The notes beneath the pieces are model-generated. The model made no database searches. It was not told the DNA's origin and worked only from the letters and a program-made list of their open reading frames with translations. 11,498 nucleotides of DNA from Pseudomonadota bacterium. Lineage in GTDB: Bacteria; Pseudomonadota; Gammaproteobacteria; Burkholderiales; Eutrophovitaceae. The DNA is taken from the NCBI GenBank assembly GCA_002704665.1, contig PAHB01000001.1, positions 1 through 11,498 of the forward strand, in the 5' to 3' direction. The translations under genes and the position numbers were made by a program. This document shows positions 1-6,017 of the stretch, piece by piece; the stretch's first letter is position 1, and each line of letters starts with the position of its first letter.

Positions 1-285
1 TATGAAGGTTTACCAAATGTAGTCTGTGAGTCACTAGCCATGGGGCGACCGGTATTGGCGTCAAGAGTCTGCGAACATCCCCATCTTGTGGGCGAAAATG
101 CTGAGCGCGGGTTTTTATTTAATTTAGATGATCCTAAAAGTTTATCTAACAAAATGGAGAAGATTACATCTATGGACCTTATTGAATGGGAAAAGTTAAC
201 CTGGCGCTGTAGAGCCTATGCAAAAAATAATTTTAGGCTACAAAAAATGGTAGATAGTTTTGAAAATATAATTCGTAGCGAATAA
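1..285 (+). CDS. Glycosyltransferase, GT4-type (group 1), C-terminal part only
   Basis: The gene runs off the left edge; the reading frame is open from base 1 and ends in tandem stops TAA TAA at 283-288. The 94 visible residues begin with YEGLPNVVCESLAMGRPVLAS. This is the donor-nucleotide-sugar binding E-x7-E motif of GT4 enzymes (EGLPNVVCE, first E at residue 2), followed by the usual 'G.P.(V/I)..' strand and the 'G..G.LF...D' segment. An internal ATG at position 40 lies inside this motif, so it is not the real start. By family it is a retaining, cytoplasmic glycosyltransferase that adds a sugar to a lipid-linked glycan; donor and acceptor cannot be told. It is the only + strand gene left of the reversed acyl cassette and ends just 3 bases from the convergent ligase stop. 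Confidence 0.9.
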   Translation, partial: YEGLPNVVCESLAMGRPVLASRVCEHPHLVGENAERGFLFNLDDPKSLSNKMEKITSMDLIEWEKLTWRCRAYAKNNFRLQKMVDSFENIIRSE

Positions 286-288
286 TAA

Positions 289-1584
289 TTACATTTTTTT
301 ATATCTGTGCCCTACCTCGACGTCTTTTACCCGCAGCCTTTTAGGCATCATGTGGCTAGGTAATCGTGAAGATAAGAAAATTTTGAGATCTGTTTTGTCA
401 ATTTCGCTATTCCCAATGGGTTGAATTGTGAGCTCTACATGTTGTCCGGTTATGGGATTTTCCTTCCCCTCGGCTTTTGCTAATGCAACTTTTGCATATT
501 CAAGGACTACTCGCTCAACCTCCGACGCCATGAATTTAAGTCCCCCGACGTTGATTACCTCTGAAGTTCGCCCAATTACCTTGTAATAATCATCTTTTAC
601 CTCAACAATATCTTTAGTATGGTACCAGCCTTCGTTATCAAACGGACTCGGTGCATTGAGATACCCAAGCATTCGGCTATCTGAACGAATTTCTAGAACT
701 TGATTGATTACTCTAGTTGCTACTCCTTCACCACCAATTTTCATGAAGAGACTATTTCGTGCTTCACTTTTTACTCGGACTATTCCGAGTTCCGACATTC
801 CAAAAGTTTGTCTGAAATCAACCGTTGGCAAAAGTGTACAGAGCTGGCTCAAGGTGGGTTGGTCCATTCGTTCTGTACCGTAGGTAATTATTTTAAGAGT
901 TTTCGGAACTTTATCGGGTATGAGGCCGCTCATGAGCATCATTCGAAGGAATGTGGGTGTAGTGGGCAGTACCTCTACTTTGTGAGTATTGCATGCCTCT
1001 AAAATATCAATTACATTCCGCGATTTTGGCGCAACAATTGTCCCTTTATTAAAAAGCGTATGAAACAGCGTATTCAAGCCACCAATGTGATCAAATAGCA
1101 AAAAGTTGATTGTTTTCAGCGTTGGCCTAGGAGTTTCAAATCGTTTAAGAAAAAAAGTTAAATCATGTAGGATGGCTTTCGGTCTACCCGTTGTTCCGGT
1201 AGAAAAAAGTACTAATCCTGCATGTTTTTTTGCTCTAAGTTCTTTTATTAATGAATGGTCTTGGCTATTCTTAATTCTCTTGATTGAGCTCCCATGGACG
1301 ACCACGTCCACCAATGAAGACTTAAAAAAATATTCGTGTTGCATTATTGTGTCAGTCGTCAGTGGGACTAAAATTACGCCCTTATCTATTAAACGCAACA
1401 TCGTTGCGATTGTTGCAGGATCAAAGTCGCCAATCAGTGCTACAACTTCTCCTGGCTGTATATCATCTAGATCAGCTGCTATTGCAGACTTAATATCACC
1501 AAACCTGAGTGCACCTGTATCGTGGATTAAAAATGGGTGATCAATTTTTTCCCAACGCTCGGTTAATATCTTTATTAAATTCAT
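289..1584 (-). CDS. Short AMP-forming acyl/acid ligase (ANL superfamily)
   Basis: A 431-residue adenylate-forming enzyme, expected to activate a carboxylic acid with ATP and pass it to a thiol, here plausibly the ACP two genes upstream. Motifs in order: P-loop-like A3 FSTGTTGRPK at residues 127-136; A5 QTFGMSELG at 259-267; A7 YHTKDI at 321-326; A8 hinge GRTSEVINVGGLK at 338-350; C-terminal domain ending HRYKKM at 426-431. It is clearly shorter than usual acyl-CoA synthetases (over 500 residues), mainly in the N-terminal domain. The C-terminal lysine normally found in an 'NGK' context is represented only by the Lys-Lys at the very end. The ATG at 1582-1584 overlaps the SDR stop by one base (TAATG), with GGAG four bases upstream, so it is probably translationally coupled. 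The substrate is not readable from the sequence. Distant amino-acid-activating proteins of glycan loci look similar, so an amino or hydroxy acid is possible. Confidence 0.88.
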   Translation of the reverse strand: MNLIKILTERWEKIDHPFLIHDTGALRFGDIKSAIAADLDDIQPGEVVALIGDFDPATIATMLRLIDKGVILVPLTTDTIMQHEYFFKSSLVDVVVHGSSIKRIKNSQDHSLIKELRAKKHAGLVLFSTGTTGRPKAILHDLTFFLKRFETPRPTLKTINFLLFDHIGGLNTLFHTLFNKGTIVAPKSRNVIDILEACNTHKVEVLPTTPTFLRMMLMSGLIPDKVPKTLKIITYGTERMDQPTLSQLCTLLPTVDFRQTFGMSELGIVRVKSEARNSLFMKIGGEGVATRVINQVLEIRSDSRMLGYLNAPSPFDNEGWYHTKDIVEVKDDYYKVIGRTSEVINVGGLKFMASEVERVVLEYAKVALAKAEGKENPITGQHVELTIQPIGNSEIDKTDLKIFLSSRLPSHMMPKRLRVKDVEVGHRYKKM

Positions 1585-2261
1585 TAAACTCCGCCGATAT
1601 TGAAAATCTGTCCAGTGAGCGATGAAGATCGAGTGTCAATAAGCAGTTCTATCAAATCGCAAACGTCTGTTTTTTGAAATTGTTTCTGTATGATTTGATT
1701 TGATATAATTGTGTTTATTTGTGCTTCGCTGATTCCCCGAAGCAAATCAGTCTGGATGGGGCCAGGAGCAATGCAATTAACCCTTACATTAAAGTCGGCC
1801 ATCTCTCGAGCAAAAGTTCTTGAGAAAGTCTCAACGCCTGCTTTCGAGGCAGCATAGACCGACTCGCCTTTAAGAGCAAGTGGCACGGCAATAGTTGAAA
1901 AGTTAATAAAACATCCGTGCTTTTGACGAAGCAGTATTGGCGCAAACAATTGACAGCAAAAAATTACACCTAACAAATTCGTATTTATCAGTTTTCTGAC
2001 GGTATTTTCATCAGTCGTTACAGCCATATTCATGGAGGCAATTCCGGCTACATTTATAATCGCATCAACTTTTTCTTTCATTTTTTTTACATCGCGCGCT
2101 GCTTGTTTGACCGAGCTGTAATTACTGACATCACATTTTAAAACTTCGAAAGGCAGATTTTCGATTGAGCGACTTAATCCGACTACTCTCTCACCTTTAT
2201 CGATAAGTCTTTGGCAGATAGATTTTCCAAGCCCACGAGTCGCTCCAGTAACTACAATCAT
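1584..2261 (-). CDS. Short-chain dehydrogenase/reductase (FabG-like)
   Basis: A 225-residue classical SDR. The NAD(P)-binding TGATRGLG is at residues 5-12, NVAG (usually NNAG) at 70-73, the catalytic Asn in NTNLLG at about 95, Ser122 in NFSTIA, and Tyr136/Lys140 in YAASK. PGPIQTD at 166-172 follows. The tetrad is complete, so the enzyme should be active. It is slightly shorter than typical FabG (about 245 residues). Residues Arg31-Ser32 after the second strand (GLSRSIE) hint at NADPH use, which is inference. The gene abuts the ACP gene with no spacer (ACP stop 2262-2264, this ATG 2259-2261) and overlaps the ligase start by one base. That context suggests reduction of an ACP-bound keto-acyl group, giving for example a hydroxyacyl. 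A sugar-nucleotide substrate is less likely, because such SDRs are usually of the longer extended type. Confidence 0.93.
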   Translation of the reverse strand: MIVVTGATRGLGKSICQRLIDKGERVVGLSRSIENLPFEVLKCDVSNYSSVKQAARDVKKMKEKVDAIINVAGIASMNMAVTTDENTVRKLINTNLLGVIFCCQLFAPILLRQKHGCFINFSTIAVPLALKGESVYAASKAGVETFSRTFAREMADFNVRVNCIAPGPIQTDLLRGISEAQINTIISNQIIQKQFQKTDVCDLIELLIDTRSSSLTGQIFNIGGV

Positions 2262-2537
2262 TTAAATCGCCGATTGTTTAGAAAATTCTGCTGCAAGATC
2301 CTGGACTGACCTAAACATACTCCGAGATTTTGACATTGCTGTCTCCGATGTCCAATCAAAATCAAATCCTATTTCTTCAGCTGCATCCTCTAGGGATAGA
2401 CAAACTTCTACTAACTTCATCGAATCAAGAGAGGATTCACTTCCGATTAGAGGCATATCGTTAGATATTTCTTTTTCTCCACCCAAAGCTGTTTTAATAG
2501 CTTTAACAACAATTTCTTTAGCTTTTTCCGTATCCAT
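2262..2537 (-). CDS. Acyl carrier protein (phosphopantetheine-binding)
   Basis: A 91-residue acidic small protein with the carrier signature SSLDSMKLVEV. Ser39 in DSM (residues 38-40) is the expected attachment site for 4'-phosphopantetheine. Upstream IGSES and downstream acidic helix II (LSLEDAAEE) fit the four-helix carrier fold. After helix II there is a longer, unusual stretch (FDFDWTSETAMSKSRSMF, residues 58-75) before the last helix, so this is not the housekeeping AcpP. A clear ribosome site (GAGG, five bases before the ATG) supports the start. It is first in a tight ACP-SDR-ligase unit and probably carries the acid that the ligase activates. A holo-ACP synthase is not present here and would have to come from elsewhere in the genome. 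Confidence 0.85.
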   Translation of the reverse strand: MDTEKAKEIVVKAIKTALGGEKEISNDMPLIGSESSLDSMKLVEVCLSLEDAAEEIGFDFDWTSETAMSKSRSMFRSVQDLAAEFSKQSAI

Positions 2538-2540
2538 TAT

Positions 2541-2546
2541 TTCCTC
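2541..2546 (-). promoter_or_regulatory. Ribosome binding site of the ACP gene
   Basis: On the minus strand this reads GAGGAA, with GAGG ending five bases before the ATG at 2535-2537. It is the clearest Shine-Dalgarno in the reversed unit and marks the ACP as its first gene. The SDR that follows has only weak complementarity upstream and likely depends on coupling. Confidence 0.6.
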
Positions 2547-2619
2547 ATTTGATTTAGCGAGAGTGAATTAAATCATTTATTGTTATCACACCTAAATTAT
2601 TACATACCACTACTATCAA

Positions 2620-2625
2620 ATTATA
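2620..2625 (-). promoter_or_regulatory. Candidate -10 box for the leftward ACP-SDR-ligase unit
   Basis: On the minus strand these bases read TATAAT, a perfect sigma-70 -10 consensus, about 80 bases upstream of the ACP ATG. No good -35 lies at 17 bases; the nearest is a weak TTCAAT (2651-2646) at a 20-base spacing. In AT-rich DNA such boxes arise by chance, so this is only a candidate. Confidence 0.3.
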
Positions 2626-2864
2626 CATCGGGTTATTTTTTTTTCATTGAAAATAGTTTGGTTGAAGGATACCATTATTTATTTTATCGAAAAAACCGAT
2701 TTTTAGTGGTTGCTGACTCGCCAGCTGTATCATCTGAATCGTTTCGGTTAATAGGAATAAATTGGTAAATAGTCGGAATTTTAATTTAATGGGATAAAAA
2801 AATCGATTGCAGTAAGCATGGTTTTCGTTGAGGTCTTCACGTGTTCGAGATCTGGGTGGTGGTG

Positions 2865-2879
2865 TAATTGCTTCAATTA
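2865..2879. repeat. Short perfect inverted repeat, possible operator
   Basis: TAATTG-CTT-CAATTA is a perfect six-base inverted repeat with a three-base centre, lying 86 bases upstream of the asnB start. Just downstream is a weak -10-like TAATAT (2894-2899), which could pair with a -35-like TTCAAT (2872-2877) inside the repeat. A regulator bound there would cover that promoter. Chance occurrence is not excluded. Confidence 0.3.
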
Positions 2880-2951
2880 AAGTCCCAGGTCATTAATATA
2901 GGTGCGATTTTTCTTTACTCAAACCCATCAATAATATTAGTCAAACGGTTT

Positions 2952-2956
2952 GGAAG
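2952..2956 (+). promoter_or_regulatory. Ribosome binding site of asnB
   Basis: GGAAG sits nine bases before the ATG at 2966. It fixes the start at the codon that puts Cys at position 2, as needed for an N-terminal nucleophile glutaminase. Confidence 0.5.
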
Positions 2957-2965
2957 ATTTATAAA

Positions 2966-4828
2966 ATGTGTGGAATAGCTGGAATTGTAAGGTTAACAAA
3001 AAAATATAATCCGGATAGCGAAATCATAAAAAAAATGACCGTAAGTTTGTCCCATCGTGGGCCCGATAACCAAGGTTTGTGGAATGATGCACATACTTCT
3101 CTTGGGCACGCGAGGCTAAGTATAATAGATTTATCGGAAACCGGTAATCAACCGATGCTTTCGATGGATGGGCGCTATGTTTTGGTTTACAACGGAGAAC
3201 TGTATAACTATCAGGAGTTAAAAGATGACCTTGAGAAATGTGGGCATAAGTTCAGAGGAAGGTCAGATACTGAGGTTCTCTTGCAAATGTTACTTTCAGA
3301 GGGTGTTAAGTGCTTGCCGAAATTGAACGGCATATTTGCCTTTGCTCTTTGGGATAGGGAGGATAAAACCCTTTTAATCGCAAGAGATAGATTTGGGGTT
3401 AAACCCTTGTATTTTTACCTAGATGAAAACCTATTAATATTTGGGTCGGAAATTAAAGCAATATTGGCAAGTAATTTGATAAAAAGCGAGGTGAACCCGC
3501 AGGGGTTAAATGAGTTTTGTTTTTTTGGAAATCCTCTTGGACGGGAAACTCTTTTTCATAAAATAAATCGAGTAGAGCCTGGTCAGTGGCTTAAAGTAAA
3601 AGATGCGCAACTCATAAGAGATTACTTTTGGCGTTTTCCCAACGAAACTCACGATTATGATGATATTGACGGTGTGGTATTAAAATCAAGGTGCTATCTT
3701 AAAAAAGCGGTAGAGCGTCAATTAGTTAGTGATGTCCCAGTCGGCGTATTTTTGAGTGGTGGCATTGATTCCTCGGCAATTACGGCGTTTGCTACCCAAG
3801 CGTATTCAGGTACTCTTCAAACATTCTCAGCAGGTTTTGACTTCGATAGAGGTGTCAACGAACTACCTTTAGCCAAAAAAATATCGTCTCTTTTCGGCAC
3901 TGAACACCACGAATTGCACATCAACGGAAGTAAAGTTGAGCCACTTATTGAGGGATTAATCCATCAGCATGATGAGCCGTTTTCAGATTGTGCCAATATT
4001 CCTTTGTACTTATTATCCAAGGAGCTTGGGACAAATGTGCCAGTGATCCTTCAGGGCGACGGGGGCGATGAAATATTTGGTGGATACAAGAGATACTTGC
4101 TTATGCGATACCGTTTAATATGGAAAACACTAGCACTTTTTCGTATCGGAACAAAATTCTTAAGTAGACCTATTGCTAATCGAATAAATCGGCTGTTAGA
4201 TGTTTACGGTAATTCGGAGGGAAGCGGGGTGCAATTTGCTAAAATGCTTACAACAGATGATCAAACAATTTGCCTACGTAATTTTTTATCCCAAGGTTGG
4301 AAAGAGAGATTGGTAACGTCAAATCCATTTGAGAGATACGAGGCGATTGTTGATGATTTAGGACATTTGGATCAATTACAAAAACTACTTTATTGTGACA
4401 CTAAAATTTTATTGCCCGATACTTTTTTAGAGAAGGTTGATAAATCGACAATGGCTCACAGTATCGAGGTTCGAGTCCCTTTTTTAGATAATGAATTAAC
4501 AGATTATGTCTTAGGATTACCAAGCAGAATAAAAATAAGAGGGGGACAAAAAAAATGGCTTCTAAAAAAAGCATTAAATGGAATCGTTCCCAACAACGTA
4601 TTATATGGACCGAAAAAAGGTTTTGGTGTTCCTTTCGGTTTTTGGCTTTCCGGCAAGCTCTATAAATATGCTCGGGGGGTTATTGGAAATTCTTCTCCGG
4701 ATTTACTAGACAAAAAAGGGTTACTCAGATTGCTCGATGAACACCGAGAAAGTCCTAATTTTAGAGATGCTCACGTCTTATGGAAAGCGATCAACTTATC
4801 ACTTTGGCACCAGCGATATATCAGGTGA
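2966..4828 (+). CDS. asnB: AsnB-type glutamine-dependent amidotransferase (asparagine synthase family)
   Basis: A 620-residue class II amidotransferase of normal length. The N-terminal glutaminase domain starts MCGIAGIV, with Cys2 the nucleophile exposed after Met removal. HRGPD is at 30-34, RLSIIDL at 50-56, YNGELYN at 75-81 and RSDTE at 99-103. The synthetase domain has the ATP-pyrophosphatase loop SGGIDSS at 264-270, HDEPFSD at 335-341 and GDGGDEIFGGY at 364-374. It transfers ammonia from glutamine to an AMP-activated carboxylate. In polysaccharide loci the carboxylate is usually taken to be a sugar uronic acid, giving a uronamide (compare WbpS and WbtH). That role is inferred here from context; plain asparagine synthesis is the alternative. 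It opens the rightward gene run after the divergent region. Its TGA (4826-4828) overlaps the GTG start of the next gene. It contains A8 runs at 3028-3035 and 4548-4555 but the frame is intact. Confidence 0.95.
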   Translation: MCGIAGIVRLTKKYNPDSEIIKKMTVSLSHRGPDNQGLWNDAHTSLGHARLSIIDLSETGNQPMLSMDGRYVLVYNGELYNYQELKDDLEKCGHKFRGRSDTEVLLQMLLSEGVKCLPKLNGIFAFALWDREDKTLLIARDRFGVKPLYFYLDENLLIFGSEIKAILASNLIKSEVNPQGLNEFCFFGNPLGRETLFHKINRVEPGQWLKVKDAQLIRDYFWRFPNETHDYDDIDGVVLKSRCYLKKAVERQLVSDVPVGVFLSGGIDSSAITAFATQAYSGTLQTFSAGFDFDRGVNELPLAKKISSLFGTEHHELHINGSKVEPLIEGLIHQHDEPFSDCANIPLYLLSKELGTNVPVILQGDGGDEIFGGYKRYLLMRYRLIWKTLALFRIGTKFLSRPIANRINRLLDVYGNSEGSGVQFAKMLTTDDQTICLRNFLSQGWKERLVTSNPFERYEAIVDDLGHLDQLQKLLYCDTKILLPDTFLEKVDKSTMAHSIEVRVPFLDNELTDYVLGLPSRIKIRGGQKKWLLKKALNGIVPNNVLYGPKKGFGVPFGFWLSGKLYKYARGVIGNSSPDLLDKKGLLRLLDEHRESPNFRDAHVLWKAINLSLWHQRYIR

Positions 4829-5955
4829 ACCTTCCCAAGAAAAAAATTTTATGGGTCGGTGCCTTTCCTCCAAATGGTGCAGATATCTTTGGCGGAGTTA
4901 TAGTTGCATGCAGGAGTTTATTAAAGTCAAATTTTAGTAAAGAATTTGATTTATCACTCATAGACAGCACTCAAAAAAGCAACCCTGCGCCTAGATTTTT
5001 AGTAAGAGCTTTTTATGCATTTCTTAGACACATTAAATTTATCAGGAAACTTCGATATTTTAAGCCAGATGCAATTCTGATTTTTTGCAGTAGCGGTTTT
5101 GGGCTAGCAGAGAAGGGATTGTTAGCTTGGTATTCTAAACTTTGCGGTATTCCGTGCGTCATGTTCCCGCGGGGAGGGGGGTTACTGGCAAAAGCACCTT
5201 CAAGTTTTTTTTGGCGTTGGCATGCAAAAACTTTTTTAAATAGTGCTTCAATTATTTTATGCCAAGGTTCTGCTTGGCAGAAATTTGCTGTAGATGTTCT
5301 AGACTTTCGAAAAGAGAAAACGATAATTATTAACAACTGGATTTCAAATTCAAAGTATTTTGAAATTGGTGAGCAGAGAGCTGACATCCAAGTTAGAACA
5401 AATCTAGCAATTCTTTTTGTGGGATGGGTTGAAAAAGAGAAGGGTGTTTTTGAACTAATCGAAGCTTGCAAACTTATTGCGAAATCACATGACTTTACTG
5501 TAACGATAGTAGGCGACGGAACAGCACTGGACAATTTAGTTTCTAGGGTTAAGAAGTATAACCTTATGGACAGGTTCAATTTTTTGGGTTGGATCAAAGG
5601 AGAAACACTTTTAGAAGCCTACAAAATGGCAGATATTTTTGTACTGCCTTCACATATGGAGGGTTTCCCAAACGTTATTTTAGAAGCAATGGCAAGTCGT
5701 TTGCCGATCATTACCACCCCGGTAGGTAATATTTCGGACATAGTAAAAGATGGGCATACAGGTATTTTTGTGCCACCTAAAGATGTGATAAAATTGGCCC
5801 AATCGCTCGAAAGTTTGTTTGTCTCTGCCCCAACTAGAAAGCTTTTGGCGGATAATGGTTATGAGGTTGCAAGAAAAACTTTTGAGATAGATATTGCGGT
5901 AAAAAAGATGACATATGTTTTTCATGGTCTAATCGACAAGAGTATAGGACAGTAA
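4825..5955 (+). CDS. Glycosyltransferase, GT4-type (group 1)
   Basis: About 376 residues from the chosen GTG start at 4825. That start makes a GTGA four-base overlap with the asnB stop and puts KKKILWVGAFPP, the expected first strand of the N-terminal Rossmann domain, close to the N-terminus. An ATG at 4780 is also in frame but would add 15 unneeded residues overlapping asnB. The N-terminal domain has the glycine-containing loop FGG at about 22-24. The C-terminal donor domain begins ILFVGWVEKEKG at about 196-207 and carries the E-x7-E motif EGFPNVILE at 279-287, followed by the TTPVGNISDIV and GIFVPP segments. It should be a retaining cytoplasmic enzyme using a nucleotide sugar; linkage and sugar cannot be told. 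No strong Shine-Dalgarno precedes the GTG, so coupling to asnB is likely. A 62-base gap follows. Confidence 0.92.
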   Translation: MNLPKKKILWVGAFPPNGADIFGGVIVACRSLLKSNFSKEFDLSLIDSTQKSNPAPRFLVRAFYAFLRHIKFIRKLRYFKPDAILIFCSSGFGLAEKGLLAWYSKLCGIPCVMFPRGGGLLAKAPSSFFWRWHAKTFLNSASIILCQGSAWQKFAVDVLDFRKEKTIIINNWISNSKYFEIGEQRADIQVRTNLAILFVGWVEKEKGVFELIEACKLIAKSHDFTVTIVGDGTALDNLVSRVKKYNLMDRFNFLGWIKGETLLEAYKMADIFVLPSHMEGFPNVILEAMASRLPIITTPVGNISDIVKDGHTGIFVPPKDVIKLAQSLESLFVSAPTRKLLADNGYEVARKTFEIDIAVKKMTYVFHGLIDKSIGQ

Positions 5956-6004
5956 CACTTGACGAAAATCGGTCACAGACGGCTTGCGAAAATAGCTAAT
6001 TGCT

Positions 6005-6010
6005 AGGTGG
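6005..6010 (+). promoter_or_regulatory. Ribosome binding site of the PaaK-like gene
   Basis: AGGTGG lies seven bases before the ATG at 6018. The gene is therefore translated independently after the 62-base gap, rather than by stop/start coupling. I saw no clear promoter or terminator in 5956-6017. Confidence 0.5.
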
Positions 6011-6017
6011 ATAGCAA

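Larger units (their letters stand above)
2538..2965. other. Divergent intergenic region between the ACP and asnB genes
   Basis: These 428 bases separate the two transcription units and must hold the promoters of the leftward acyl cassette and probably of the rightward operon. I see no convincing protein gene. A TTG-started 62-codon frame at 2580-2768 and a 20-codon ATG frame at 2818-2880 are open, but neither has a good ribosome site or a family I recognise. The sequence is AT-rich with A and T tracts. I found no JUMPStart/ops-like GGCGGTAGC element and no strong GC-rich hairpin with a T-run. Candidate sites inside it are listed separately. Confidence 0.6.

Noticed and set aside
1106..1540. 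144-codon + strand open frame
   Set aside because: It lies wholly antisense to the ligase gene, whose motifs are unmistakable; the translated product has no recognisable features.
2580..2768. 62-codon + strand open frame in the divergent region
   Set aside because: It starts with TTG, has no clear ribosome site, has an odd Phe/Tyr-rich composition and matches no family I know. It is most likely chance in AT-rich DNA.
4780..4824. ATG at 4780 as the start of the second glycosyltransferase
   Set aside because: It would overlap asnB by 49 bases and add residues that do not fit the family N-terminus; GTG at 4825 with a GTGA overlap fits better.
5170..5181. G-rich run (GGGG-A-GGGGGG) as a phase-variation tract
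   Set aside because: The longest pure run is only about six G and encodes a Gly-Gly-Gly loop in the glycosyltransferase; it is too short for typical slipped-strand switching.
5013..5597. 194-codon minus strand open frame
   Set aside because: It lies wholly antisense to the GT4 gene at 4825-5955 and shows no domain or ribosome site.
5995..6008. TAGC-TAATT-GCTA hairpin before the PaaK-like gene as a terminator or riboswitch
   Set aside because: The stem is only four base pairs and no T-run follows, so there is no real support.
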